Shown here piece by piece: positions 27,706 to 38,278 of a DNA stretch of 64,000 nucleotides. The position numbers were made by a program, and so were the translations under genes. Numbering within the stretch: position 1 is the stretch's first letter; the number at the start of each line of letters is the position of its first letter. The stretch is from Klebsiella variicola (GTDB taxonomy: Bacteria; Pseudomonadota; Gammaproteobacteria; Enterobacterales; Enterobacteriaceae): NCBI RefSeq assembly GCF_000828055.2, contig NZ_CP010523.2:2852001-2916000 (forward strand), read 5' to 3'. The notes under the pieces were generated by a model. It did not search any database, was not told where the DNA came from, and saw nothing but the letters and a program-made list of their open reading frames with translations.

Positions 27706-27900
27706 TTGCAACGGCCATTGAAAGCGCAATATATAAATAACCAACAAATTTAATTTAACGCCCAGACAAACGCGTTAAATAAACGCCCTGACGATACTCA
27801 GAAACGAAAAATAAAAACTAAAGTAACTTTTGTAATTAAAGAAATCACTGAGCATGTCGCTGGCGTAAACGCTATTTTCAACAACTTGCAGATACTCATT

Positions 27901-29412
27901 ATGAAAGAGAAAAAGACAACCATACCGCCTGCCGGTGCAGTCAATCCAACGACTGCGACTAAAAAACGTCTCCTGATGATGGCGCTGCCGATTATCGTTG
28001 CCGTACTGTTATTGTTCGTTCCGGTCCCGGACGGCCTGCCGCCGTACGCCTGGCACTACTTCGCCATCTTCGTCGGGGTGATCGTCGGGTTAATTTTTGA
28101 ACCGCTGCCTGGCGCCGTTATCGGCATCACCGGCGTGGTGGTGATCGCCCTCTGTAGCCAGTGGCTGTTGTTCAGCCCGGAACAGATGGCCGCCCCGAGC
28201 TTCAAGCTGGCCGGCGCCTCCTTTAAATGGGCGGTGAGCGGCTTCGGCAACTCCACGGTCTGGCTTATCTTCGGCGCCTTTATGTTCGCCGCCGGCTACG
28301 ATAAAACCCAGTTTGGCCGCCGCCTGGCGCTGATCCTGGTGAAATATCTTGGCCGTCGCAGCCTGACGCTGGGCTACGCCATCACCTTCGCTGACCTGTT
28401 GCTGGCGCCGTTTACGCCGTCTAACACCGCACGCAGCGGCGGTACCATCTACCCGATTATTGCCAACCTGCCGCCGCTGTACGGTTCAAAACCAAACGAC
28501 CCGAGCGCGCGTAAAATCGGTTCCTATCTGATGTGGGTGGCGATCACCGCCGCCTGTATCACCAGCTCGATGTTCCTGTCAGCGCTGGCACCGAACCTGC
28601 TGGCCCTGGCGCTGGTAAAAAGCATCGTCGGCATCAACATCTCGTGGGGGACCTGGTTCATCGCCTTCCTGCCGCTCGGTGTCCTGCTGATCCTGACTAT
28701 GCCGCTGCTGGCTTACTGGTTCTATCCGCCGGAAGTGAAAATCAATAACGAAGTGCCGCTGTGGGCCGCGCGTGAGCTGGAAAAACTGGGCAAACTGTCG
28801 CGCAATGAAATTCTGCTGCTGGTGTTCGTCTGCTTCGCGCTGATGATGTGGATCTTCGCCGCCGACTGGATTGAACCGGCGCTGGCCGCCCTGCTGGTTA
28901 TCGTGCTGATGCTGTGGACCGGCGTGCTCTCCTGGAGCGACATCACCAACAACAAAGCGGCGTGGAACACCTTTGTCTGGTTTGCCACCCTGGTGGCGCT
29001 GGCCGACGGCCTCTCCTCCACCGGTTTCATCGCCTGGCTGGGTAAAGAGGGCGGCGCGCTGATGGGCGGTATCTCCCCAGGCGTGGCGACCATCGTCCTG
29101 CTGCTGGCGTTCTACCTGCTGCACTACCTGTTTGCCAGCACCACCGCGCACACCACTGCCCTGCTGCCGGCCATGCTGACTATTGCGGCCACCATTCCGG
29201 GTATGAATATGGAAGTGTTCGTCCTGCTGATGGTCACCTCGCTGGGCGTGATGGGGATTATCACCCCGTACGGTACTGGCCCAAGCCCAATCTACTACGG
29301 CAGCGGCTACCTGCCGACCAAAGACTACTGGCGCCTCGGCACCATCTTTGGCGCCATCTTCCTGGCCGCCCTGCTGCTGATTGGCTATCCGTGGATGTCC
29401 ATGATGTTCTGA
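27901..29412 (+). CDS. DASS-family dicarboxylate/citrate carrier
   Basis: Divalent anion:sodium symporter family protein of 503 aa with about 12 helices, related to E. coli CitT and TtdT (citrate:succinate and tartrate:succinate antiporters). Family SNT-type motifs are recognisable: APFTPSNTARSGGTIYPII and FASTTAHTTALLPAML. The ATG at 27901 is the likely start. The neighbourhood (fumarate reductase, fumarase, DcuSR) suggests import of malate, fumarate or tartrate in exchange for succinate. The exact substrate is not readable from sequence. Confidence 0.88.
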   Translation: MKEKKTTIPPAGAVNPTTATKKRLLMMALPIIVAVLLLFVPVPDGLPPYAWHYFAIFVGVIVGLIFEPLPGAVIGITGVVVIALCSQWLLFSPEQMAAPSFKLAGASFKWAVSGFGNSTVWLIFGAFMFAAGYDKTQFGRRLALILVKYLGRRSLTLGYAITFADLLLAPFTPSNTARSGGTIYPIIANLPPLYGSKPNDPSARKIGSYLMWVAITAACITSSMFLSALAPNLLALALVKSIVGINISWGTWFIAFLPLGVLLILTMPLLAYWFYPPEVKINNEVPLWAARELEKLGKLSRNEILLLVFVCFALMMWIFAADWIEPALAALLVIVLMLWTGVLSWSDITNNKAAWNTFVWFATLVALADGLSSTGFIAWLGKEGGALMGGISPGVATIVLLLAFYLLHYLFASTTAHTTALLPAMLTIAATIPGMNMEVFVLLMVTSLGVMGIITPYGTGPSPIYYGSGYLPTKDYWRLGTIFGAIFLAALLLIGYPWMSMMF

Positions 29413-29418
29413 TTCATA

Positions 29419-29446
29419 ACCGCCGGGACCACCCCGGCGGTTTTTA
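29419..29446 (+). terminator. Hairpin terminator between carrier and fumarase genes
   Basis: A 9-bp stem (ACCGCCGGG / CCCGGCGGT) followed by TTTTTAT lies seven bases after the carrier stop and 21 bases before the fumarase start. It looks like a partial intra-operon terminator unless the fumarase has its own promoter further upstream. Confidence 0.75.
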
Positions 29447-29466
29447 TCTTTATGGAGTAAGTGACT

Positions 29467-31119
<1,653 letters not shown>

Positions 31120-31144
31120 CGCTCACTTCTGACGCTGATATCAG

Positions 31145-31174
31145 GCCGTCGCCGTTTGGGCGACGGCTTTTTTT
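31145..31174 (+). terminator. Rho-independent terminator after fumB
   Basis: A 9-bp stem GCCGTCGCC / GGCGACGGC, loop GTTTG, is followed by seven T residues, 25 bp past the fumarase stop. Confidence 0.9.
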
Positions 31175-31283
31175 ATGCCCACGCCGCGCCAGCTTGAATT
31201 CATTTCGCGCCAGGCTATGCTCAACTACAAGCCGTCCGTTGTTTGCTGAAAAATAACAATAATTCTCTTTCTCAGGTGCCTCT

Positions 31284-32900
31284 ATGAACAGGATGAGCGT
31301 GGTGATCCTCTGGGCGCTGGCGCTGCTGGTGCTAAAGCCGGCGCTGGCTGCCGAACCGCGACAGCAGCCGACCGCCCGCGAGCAGGCACGCACAGTCACG
31401 ATTTTCCATCAACCTGTCGTCATGTTGCAGGCTACTTTCGGCCAGACCACGCCCGAAGAGCGCGTCCTGCGTACCCGCAGCGCCTTACGCGCCTTTACTG
31501 AAGACGATATTCGCCAACCGCTGCGGGTCGTTGCGGTCAACCGCTATGGTCAGCCGGGCCGGCTGTTTCTGATGAACGGCAAACCGGTGCTGCTGCTGAG
31601 CCAGGCGGATCTCGATGAGGGCGATGATTTAACCCTCGACCAGGCGGCCCAGCGGGTGCTGGCGCGAATGGAGGCCCAGCGCACCAGCCTGCAGGAACAG
31701 TTCAACGACCGTTATCTGCTGCTTTCAGCCGGCAAAGCGCTGGCCGGAGGGCTGCTGCTGGCGCTGTTTTACTACGGCGCCTTCCGCGCCTGGCGGCGGG
31801 TGCGGCGCTTTTTCCTGCTGCGGATCCTTGAAAAACGCAGCGCCATCCCGCAGCACTGGCGGCGCTATCTCGGCAATATTGAAGTTCGACTCTATGCTGT
31901 GCTGGTCATTCTCGTCGGCATGCTGGCCAGTTATCTCTGGCTGAGCTGGGCCTTCAGCCTGTTTCCCTGGACACGGGTGTGGAGTGAATCGCTGGGTGAC
32001 TGGTCGCTGGGCGTGATCCGCGATCTCTCCCTGTCGATTGTCGCCTCCCTGCCGGGGCTGATGATCGTGGTGCTTATTTTCCTGATCACCTGGCTCATCA
32101 TTCGCCTGGTGAAAGTGGCTCTCGACCAGGTCGCCGCCGGCCGCATTCAGGTGCCGGGCATCCATCCGGAAACCGTCAGCGCCACCCGCCGGTTGATCTC
32201 GGTGGTCATCTGGCTGTTTGCCCTGTCCGCCGCCTACCCGTTCCTCCCCGGCGCCAACTCCCTCGCCTTCAAAGGCATTAGCGTGTTCTTCGGCCTGATG
32301 CTGACTCTCGGGTCGACCGGGGTGATGACCCATGCGATGAGCGGCCTGGTGCTGATCTACTCCCGGGCGCTGCGCAAAGGCGACTGGATCCGCCTCGCCG
32401 ACAATGAGGGACAGGTCAGCGAGATTGGCGTGCTGGCGACCAAGATCCTCACCCGTGAGAATTACATTGTCACCGTCCCGAACGCCGTGGTGGTGAGCGG
32501 GAAAATTATTAATCTCAGCGCCGAGAGCACCGACGGCGGGTTCAATCTCACCACCAGCGTCACCATCGGCTACGATACGCCGTGGCGTCAGGTGCATGCG
32601 CTGCTGGAGCTGGCGGCAAGACGCACCCCTGGGGTGGATCAACAAATCGCCCCGATAGTTCGCAAGCTGGGGTTGCTTGACTGGTACACCGCGTATGAGC
32701 TGCAGGTGCGCTTGCTCCCCACAACTAAGCTGCCGGATGGCCGCAACGCGTTGCATAGCAGTATTATTGATGTGTTTAACGAATTCGGCGTGCAGATTAT
32801 GTCGCCGAACTTTGTGATGCAGCCCAAGGCGGCGGTGGTGGTGCCGCAGGAGGCCTGGTACGCCGCCCCAGCCGTCGCGCCGCAGGAGCCTGAGAAATAA
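31284..32900 (+). CDS. MscS-family mechanosensitive channel
   Basis: A 538-aa membrane protein with a signal peptide (MNRMSVVILWALALLVLKPALA), a periplasmic domain (about 24-145), about five transmembrane helices, and an MscS pore and beta domain at about 325-500. The pore-lining helix lies around GISVFFGLMLTLGSTGVMTHAMSG; RALRKGDWIRLAD and VPNAVVVSGKIINLS follow, all typical of MscS. It should open on membrane tension to release solutes. It resembles medium-size enterobacterial homologues, not MscS itself (286 aa). The last residues are Pro/Ala-rich. It appears monocistronic. Confidence 0.87.
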   Translation: MNRMSVVILWALALLVLKPALAAEPRQQPTAREQARTVTIFHQPVVMLQATFGQTTPEERVLRTRSALRAFTEDDIRQPLRVVAVNRYGQPGRLFLMNGKPVLLLSQADLDEGDDLTLDQAAQRVLARMEAQRTSLQEQFNDRYLLLSAGKALAGGLLLALFYYGAFRAWRRVRRFFLLRILEKRSAIPQHWRRYLGNIEVRLYAVLVILVGMLASYLWLSWAFSLFPWTRVWSESLGDWSLGVIRDLSLSIVASLPGLMIVVLIFLITWLIIRLVKVALDQVAAGRIQVPGIHPETVSATRRLISVVIWLFALSAAYPFLPGANSLAFKGISVFFGLMLTLGSTGVMTHAMSGLVLIYSRALRKGDWIRLADNEGQVSEIGVLATKILTRENYIVTVPNAVVVSGKIINLSAESTDGGFNLTTSVTIGYDTPWRQVHALLELAARRTPGVDQQIAPIVRKLGLLDWYTAYELQVRLLPTTKLPDGRNALHSSIIDVFNEFGVQIMSPNFVMQPKAAVVVPQEAWYAAPAVAPQEPEK

Positions 32901-32922
32901 GGGCTAATATAGCGGCATTTCC

Positions 32923-32940
32923 GCCGGGTGGCGGCTTCAC
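32923..32940 (+). repeat. Partial REP element
   Basis: GCCGGGTGGCGGCTTCAC is the left half of the enterobacterial REP consensus, lying just after the mechanosensitive channel gene. It precedes the tandem repeat array. Confidence 0.55.
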
Positions 32941-32977
32941 CGCTGAGCAAGAACAGCCAGCGCAGAGCCGCGTTTGT

Positions 32978-33415
32978 GCCGGGCGGTGGCTAACGCCTTG
33001 CCCGGCCTACGGATCGTGCGACCTGTCACTCATTTACCCACTTGCGCGACTGAAACTGCCGATGCTGGCGGCCTCAAAATCGCTGAGACGTTCCCGGAAG
33101 GCCGGGGCAGCCCGCATGGATGCGGGCTGAGGGCCGTGTCTTGCAGGGACGCTGCCTCGGCCCGACCCGCAGCCTGCAGGGATAAGTCGAAGGGACCGCG
33201 CAGCGGCGATTTTGCTGGCCGGAGCCCGGGGGTACAGGGGGCGGCGGCGACTGGCCGCCCCCTGTGCGCTCCCTGCGCCATAAGAGACATAACGCAGAAG
33301 ATCAACCGGGAGCGCAATCTGCCCGGAATTAACATAGAGGTTGTCGCCCAGCCAAACGTTGTGGCTCTGCCAAACATAGTGCGAACAGGGACATTTCCGG
33401 TTGTGCCGTGATTTC
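32978..33415 (+). repeat. REP-bounded tandem repeat, unit 1 (438 bp)
   Basis: The unit begins with a REP-like sequence (32978-33010) followed by about 400 bp of unique-looking, GC-rich sequence. Two strong hairpins lie inside: CAGCCCGCAT-GG-ATGCGGGCTG (33108-33129) and a perfect 12-bp stem ACAGGGGGCGGC / GCCGCCCCCTGT with 8-nt loop (33234-33265). The unit is repeated directly by unit 2 with only scattered differences, plus 18 extra bases near 33348. Both strands are open over long stretches (for example minus 33030-33377), but no ribosome-binding site supports translation. Confidence 0.8.
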
Positions 33416-33834
33416 GCCGGGTGGCGGCTACGCCTTACCCGGCCTGGGGTTCGTGCGACCTGTCACTCATTTACCCACTTGCGCGACTGAAACTGCCGGT
33501 GCTGGCGGCCTCAAAATCGCTGAGACGTTCCCGGAAGGCCGGGGCAGCCCGCATGGATGCGGGCTGAGGGCCGTGTTTTGCACGGACGCTGCCTCGGCCC
33601 GACCCGCAGCCTGCAGGGATAAGTCGAAGGCACCACGCAGTGGCGATTTTGCTGGCCGGAGCCCGGGGGTACAGGGGGCGGCGGCGACTGGCCGCCCCCT
33701 GTGCGCTCCCCGCGCCATAAGAGACATAACGCAGAAGATCAACCGGGAGCGCAATCTGCCCGGAATTAACATAGAAGTTGCAGCCCTGCCAAACATAGTG
33801 CGAACAGGGACATTTCCGGTTGTGCCGTTATTTC
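33416..33834 (+). repeat. REP-bounded tandem repeat, unit 2 (419 bp)
   Basis: Direct copy of unit 1, beginning with REP sequence GCCGGGTGGCGGCTACGCC. Both hairpins are kept (33545-33566 and 33671-33702). By eye only about a dozen substitutions distinguish the copies outside the 18-nt length difference. The minus-strand open frame 33467-33796 corresponds to the one in unit 1. Whether it is a non-autonomous mobile element, a structured RNA or a recombination-generated duplication cannot be told here. Confidence 0.8.
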
Positions 33835-33866
33835 GCCGGGTGGCGGCTGCGCCTTACCCGGCCTAC
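33835..33866 (+). repeat. REP element closing the tandem array
   Basis: GCCGGGTGGCGGCTGCGCC followed by TTACCCGGCCTAC is a full REP consensus. It ends the repeat array 34 bp before the 3' end of pcaC. Confidence 0.75.
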
Positions 33867-33900
33867 AACGACTGCCGGGCAATCCGACTCGGACGACGAC

Positions 33901-34290
33901 TCAACCCTGAGCGGCGTCGATGTCGTCAAACACCTGCTGCGCCAGATGCATCGTGGCATTCGCCGCCGGCAGCCCACAGTACAGCGCAGAGTGCATGATC
34001 AACTCTTTCAGCTCATCGCGGGTGACCCCGTTGTTAAACGACGCGCGCAGATGCATCTTCAGCTCCGCCTCGCGATTGAGAGCAATCAGCATGGCAATGG
34101 TGATCATGCTGCGGGTGTGGTGGTCGAGCCCCGGACGGGTCCAGGTCTCACCCCAGGCGTAGCGGGTGATAAAGTCCTGAAACTCGTCATTCAACGGCGT
34201 CAGATGCTGCAGGGTACGGTCGACGTGGGCGTCGCCCAATACTTTGCGCCGTACCGTCATTCCGTCCTGATAGCGCTGTTTATCCTCCAT
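33901..34290 (-). CDS. pcaC: 4-carboxymuconolactone decarboxylase
   Basis: Small (129 aa) alpha-helical CMD-family enzyme, converting gamma-carboxymuconolactone to beta-ketoadipate enol-lactone in the protocatechuate branch. The family pattern GLDHHTRSMITIAMLIALNRE and the helix with HSALYCGLPAANAT are present. It is the last gene of pcaIJFBDC; the start overlaps the end of pcaD by 11 bp and follows GGGGGAAC. Confidence 0.94.
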   Translation of the reverse strand: MEDKQRYQDGMTVRRKVLGDAHVDRTLQHLTPLNDEFQDFITRYAWGETWTRPGLDHHTRSMITIAMLIALNREAELKMHLRASFNNGVTRDELKELIMHSALYCGLPAANATMHLAQQVFDDIDAAQG

Positions 34291-35047
34291 GGCGTTCCCC
34301 CTGGAAAAAGCTTAGCAGCGCCGAAGTAAAGCTTTTCGGCGCCTCAATGTTTGACAGATGCGATGCCGCCAGCACCACCACCTGGGAAGAGGGGATCTGC
34401 TGCTGCAGGAAACTGGCGTCACTGACCGTAGTGACAGGGTCACTTTCACCGGCGATAATTAATGTCGGCAGCGGGATCTGCCCCACTTCGCCCCGCAGGT
34501 CGGCGGCGGCCAGCGCCTCGCAGCAGGCGGCATAGCCTTCGACGTCGGTATGGGTTAACTGGTGGCATAGCGCCTCCACCACCTCCGGCGCCTTCTGGCG
34601 AAACGCATGAGTGAACCAGCGATCCGCCGCCCCGGCAGCCACCACCGCCATTCCCTCCTGGCGTACCGCCCGCGCCCGCGACAGCCAGCTGGCCTGATCG
34701 CCAATGCGCGCCGCGGTGTTGGCAACGGCCAGACCATAAAAACGTTCTGGCGCAAAGCGTCCCAGCCACAGGCCGGTCAGACCGCCCATCGAGATCCCGC
34801 AGAACCAGGCGCGGTCGATATTCAGGTGATCGAGCAGCGCAATCACATCTTCCCCCAGCTGGGCGAGGGTCACTTTGCCATTTTTCGTCGTATTACCGTG
34901 ACCGTGGGTGTCATAGCGCAGCACCCGAAAATGGGCGGTTAACGCCTCGATCTGCGGCTGCCACATCGCCCGGGTGGTGCCCAGCGAGTTGGAGAGGACG
35001 ATAACCGGCGCGCCCTCCGGCCCGTCGAGTTGATAATCAAGATTCAT
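34280..35047 (-). CDS. pcaD: 3-oxoadipate enol-lactonase
   Basis: Alpha/beta hydrolase of 255 aa that opens beta-ketoadipate enol-lactone to beta-ketoadipate. The nucleophile elbow is GISMGG. The acid (ESDPVT) and His (ASHLSNIE) of the triad are present. The start at 35047 follows GGAGCAACGTG; the frame runs 13 codons further upstream into pcaB. It overlaps the end of pcaB by 11 bp. Confidence 0.94.
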   Translation of the reverse strand: MNLDYQLDGPEGAPVIVLSNSLGTTRAMWQPQIEALTAHFRVLRYDTHGHGNTTKNGKVTLAQLGEDVIALLDHLNIDRAWFCGISMGGLTGLWLGRFAPERFYGLAVANTAARIGDQASWLSRARAVRQEGMAVVAAGAADRWFTHAFRQKAPEVVEALCHQLTHTDVEGYAACCEALAAADLRGEVGQIPLPTLIIAGESDPVTTVSDASFLQQQIPSSQVVVLAASHLSNIEAPKSFTSALLSFFQGERHGG

Positions 35048-36389
35048 CACGTTGCTCCTGATAACGCGCCAGTACCTGGCGCACAAAGCGTTCGGCGCTG
35101 CCGGTCGCCGTTGCCGGGTCCAGCAGCGTGGTTAAGCGTTCACGAGAGAGATACTGACTGACCTGTGGGTCAGCCGCGAGCAGATCGACCAGCGGAGAGT
35201 GACGGTCCAGCGCCTGACGGCACAGCGCCTCGATATGATGATGCGCCTCGGCTTTGCCGATGAATTCCGCCAGCGCCAGGGTCACCGCCTCGGCCATGAT
35301 CAGCCCGTGGGTGATATCGAGATCGGCACGCATTTTCTGCGGGAAGACCTGCATATCGCGCACCAGCGCTTCACTTTGCGCCAGCGCCCCGCCCACCAGA
35401 GTAATCAGATCCGGCAGCGTCTCCCACTCCGCCTGCCAGCCGCCCAGCGCCCGCTCGTGCTGCTGGAGCTGGCTGGCGTAGAGGGTCGCCATCAGCCCCG
35501 GCGTACGCTGGGCGGCGGTCAGGATCGCCGCGCAGGCCACCGGATTGCGCTTATGCGGCATCGTCGATGAGCCGCCGCGGCCTTCCGCCACCGGCTCGCC
35601 GACCTCAGCCACTTCGGTCTGCATCAGCAGGGAGAAGTCGTTAGCGAATTTCCCCAGGGTACCGCAGACACCGGCAAACCAGGCGCCCGCCTCCAGCAGC
35701 CGATCGCGCTGGCTGTGCCACGGGGTATCCGGCAGCGACAGACCGAGGATCTGCGCCAGCGCCTGGCCAACCGCCGGCCCTTTCTCTTTTAGCGCGTCCA
35801 GAGTGCCCGCGGCGCCGCCAAACTGCAGCACCAGCAGCCGCGGACGCATCTCGCGCAGCCGCTGCTGCCAGCGCAGGAGCGCGTCGAGGGTGCCCGCCAG
35901 CTTCAGGCCAAAGGTCACCGGCAGCGCATGCTGCATCCAGGTCCGACCCGGCATGACAGTATCGCGATAACGATCCGCCTGGAGAGCCAGGGCAGCCAAC
36001 AGCTGCTCAAGCAAGGTCTCAGCGGCATCCAGCGCCCCGCGCAGCTGGAGCACCAGTCCGGTGTCGATGGCGTCCTGACTGGTGGCTCCCCAGTGGACGT
36101 AGCGCGCAGCCTCGGGATCTCGCGCTTTTACCTGTACCGTCAGCTGTTTCACCAGCGGGATCGCCAGGTTACCGGCCCCCACCGCCGCCTCGCCCAGCGC
36201 GGCAAAATCGATGGTCTCGTGGCGGCAGGCCGCGACAATCGGCCCGACCGCTTCCGGCGGCACCATCCCGCAGACGGCCTGCGCCTGCGCCAGCGCCGCT
36301 TCAAAATCCAGCATGCCCTGCACCCGCTGCGCGTCGCTGAACCAGTCGGTCAGCGGACTGCTGCGCAGCATTGGGGTCAACAAACTCAT
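35037..36389 (-). CDS. pcaB: 3-carboxy-cis,cis-muconate cycloisomerase
   Basis: Fumarase/aspartase superfamily enzyme of 450 aa, cyclising beta-carboxymuconate to gamma-carboxymuconolactone. The superfamily signature GGSSTMPHKRNPVAC is intact, and HWGATSQDAIDTG is the substrate loop. AAGGAGCCAGA precedes the ATG. It sits 9 bp after pcaF. Confidence 0.94.
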   Translation of the reverse strand: MSLLTPMLRSSPLTDWFSDAQRVQGMLDFEAALAQAQAVCGMVPPEAVGPIVAACRHETIDFAALGEAAVGAGNLAIPLVKQLTVQVKARDPEAARYVHWGATSQDAIDTGLVLQLRGALDAAETLLEQLLAALALQADRYRDTVMPGRTWMQHALPVTFGLKLAGTLDALLRWQQRLREMRPRLLVLQFGGAAGTLDALKEKGPAVGQALAQILGLSLPDTPWHSQRDRLLEAGAWFAGVCGTLGKFANDFSLLMQTEVAEVGEPVAEGRGGSSTMPHKRNPVACAAILTAAQRTPGLMATLYASQLQQHERALGGWQAEWETLPDLITLVGGALAQSEALVRDMQVFPQKMRADLDITHGLIMAEAVTLALAEFIGKAEAHHHIEALCRQALDRHSPLVDLLAADPQVSQYLSRERLTTLLDPATATGSAERFVRQVLARYQEQRDES

Positions 36390-36398
36390 TCTGGCTCC

Positions 36399-37601
36399 TT
36401 AAACACGTTCAATAATCAGGGCGATCCCCTGTCCGACGCCGATGCACATGGTGCACAGGGCGTAGCGGCCGCCGGTCCGTTTCAGCTGATAAGACGCGGT
36501 CATCGCCAGCCGGCCGCCGGAGGCACCGAGCGGGTGGCCCAGCGCGATCGCCCCGCCGTTAGGGTTCACGTGGGCGGCATCATCCGGTAAGCCCAGATCA
36601 CGGGTCACCGCCAGCGCCTGAGCGGCGAAGGCTTCATTCAGTTCGATGACATCCATCTGGGCTAATGTCAGGCCGGTCTGCGCCAGCACCTTACGCACCG
36701 CGGGCGCCGGGCCAAAGCCCATGATCCGCGGCGCAACACCCGCCGTCGCCACGCCGACCACCCGGGCCAGCGGTTGAAGATCGTGAGCCGCCAGCGCCGT
36801 CTCGCTGGCCAGCAGCAGCGCACAGGCGCCATCGTTAACGCCGGAGGCGTTACCGGCGGTGACGCTGCCGTCGGCGCGCACCACGCCGCGCAGTTTAGCC
36901 AGCGCCTCCAGCGAGGTACTGCGCGGGTGCTCATCGCGGCTAAACAGCAGTGGCTCGCCTTTACGCTGCGGCACCTGGATGGCGATCAGCTCATCGGCAA
37001 AACGCCCCGCCTCCTGCGCCGCGGCGGTACGCAGTTGACTGCGTAAGGCGAACGCGTCCTGATCGGCACGGGAAATGGCAAACTCATCGGCGACGTTTTC
37101 CGCCGTCTCCGGCATGGAATGCACGCCGTACAGGGCTTTCATCTGCGGGTTAATAAAGCGCCAGCCGATGGTGGTATCCTCCATCTGCATGCTGCGGCTA
37201 AAGGCGCTCTCTGCTTTCCCCATCACAAACGGCGCGCGGGACATGCTCTCCACGCCACCGGCGATCATCAGCTGCGTCTCGCCGCTTTTAATCGCCCGCG
37301 CCGCGACGCCGATCGCATCGAGGCTGGAACCGCACAGGCGGTTGATGGTGCTCCCGGGCACGCTCTCCGGCAGCCCGGCCAGCAGCAGCGCCATCCGCGC
37401 CACGTTGCGGTTATCTTCCCCGGCCTGGTTGGCGCAGCCAAAGATCACATCGTCAATGCGCGAGGGATCCAGTCCCGGGTTACGCTCCAGCAGGGCTTTT
37501 AATGGCAGCGCCGCGAGGTCGTCGGCGCGCATCGTCGCCAGGGTACCACCGAAACGGCCAAAGGGTGTACGTACCGCATCACAGATAAATGCCTGATTCA
37601 T
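36399..37601 (-). CDS. pcaF: Beta-ketoadipyl-CoA thiolase
   Basis: Thiolase of 400 aa, cleaving beta-ketoadipyl-CoA to succinyl-CoA and acetyl-CoA, the last step of the pathway. The active-site Cys is in [12 protein letters not shown], the His in [11 protein letters not shown], and the second Cys in [10 protein letters not shown]. Two adjacent ATGs occur; the one at 37601 ([15 protein letters not shown]) gives the better spacing from AAGGA. The reading frame overlaps nothing else but lies within 11 bp of pcaJ. Confidence 0.94.
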   Translation of the reverse strand: MNQAFICDAVRTPFGRFGGTLATMRADDLAALPLKALLERNPGLDPSRIDDVIFGCANQAGEDNRNVARMALLLAGLPESVPGSTINRLCGSSLDAIGVAARAIKSGETQLMIAGGVESMSRAPFVMGKAESAFSRSMQMEDTTIGWRFINPQMKALYGVHSMPETAENVADEFAISRADQDAFALRSQLRTAAAQEAGRFADELIAIQVPQRKGEPLLFSRDEHPRSTSLEALAKLRGVVRADGSVTAGNASGVNDGACALLLASETALAAHDLQPLARVVGVATAGVAPRIMGFGPAPAVRKVLAQTGLTLAQMDVIELNEAFAAQALAVTRDLGLPDDAAHVNPNGGAIALGHPLGASGGRLAMTASYQLKRTGGRYALCTMCIGVGQGIALIIERV

Positions 37602-37611
37602 CATAGGTTCC

Positions 37612-38268
37612 TTACGCGCTTTCCGCCAGTTGTTCAAAGGTCAGCGCCACCGGAGTGATGCGCTGCAGCTCTTCAAAAGAGAGACCGTTAAAGATTTCAC
37701 GTACCACCGGGCCGCGGTCGGTGATGTCGATCACCGCCAGGTCGGTATAGATCCGGCTGACGCAGCCGACGCCGGTCAGCGGGTAGCTGCACTGCGCCAC
37801 CAGCTTGCACTCGCCGTCACGGGTCAGGTGGTCCATCATCACGAACACCTGGCGGGCGCCGATGGCCAGATCCATCGCCCCGCCAACGGCCGGGATCGCA
37901 TCCGGCGCACCGGTGCTCCAGTTCGCGAGGTCGCCGCTGGCGGAGACCTGATAGGCCCCCAGCACGCAGATATCGAGATGGCCGCCGCGCATCATGGCGA
38001 AGGAGTCGCCGTGGTGGAAATAGCAGCCGCCCTGCAGGAGGGTGACATACTCTTTACCGGCATTGATCAGCTCGGGATCTTCTTCCCCGGGCTGCGGTTT
38101 CGGCCCCATCCCCAACAGGCCGTTTTCGCTGTGCAGGAACACTTCTTTGTCGGCGGGCAGGTAATTGGCAATGCGGGTCGGCAGGCCGATGCCGAGGTTG
38201 ACGTAAGCGCCTTCGGGAATATCGCGGGCCACGCGCTGGGCCATTTCGTCACGGGTCAGTTTTTGCAT
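37612..38268 (-). CDS. pcaJ: 3-oxoadipate CoA-transferase subunit B
   Basis: Family I CoA-transferase beta subunit, 218 aa, moving CoA from succinyl-CoA to beta-ketoadipate with PcaI. The catalytic glutamate lies in the SENG motif (FLHSENGLLGMGP). GAGGAGCCCGAG precedes the ATG. It follows pcaI by 10 bp. Confidence 0.94.
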   Translation of the reverse strand: MQKLTRDEMAQRVARDIPEGAYVNLGIGLPTRIANYLPADKEVFLHSENGLLGMGPKPQPGEEDPELINAGKEYVTLLQGGCYFHHGDSFAMMRGGHLDICVLGAYQVSASGDLANWSTGAPDAIPAVGGAMDLAIGARQVFVMMDHLTRDGECKLVAQCSYPLTGVGCVSRIYTDLAVIDITDRGPVVREIFNGLSFEELQRITPVALTFEQLAESA

Positions 38269-38278
38269 CTCGGGCTCC

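Larger units (their letters stand above)
27260..27900. other. AT-rich divergent control region of the C4-dicarboxylate module
   Basis: A 641-base, strongly AT-rich stretch between the divergent fumarate reductase and transporter genes with no credible coding frame. It holds a perfect FNR box (27692-27705), a cluster of TAACATT-type repeats (27485-27611), and TTAGTTA(C/T) direct repeats (about 27371-27403) near the fumarate reductase side. These are candidate binding sites for FNR and DcuR. Confidence 0.6.

Noticed and set aside
33030-33796. Minus-strand open frames of 109-115 codons in both REP-bounded units, and plus-strand frames of 145 and 196 codons
   Set aside because: Both strands are open because of high GC content. 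No ribosome-binding site or recognisable protein was seen, and the hairpins explain the conservation better.
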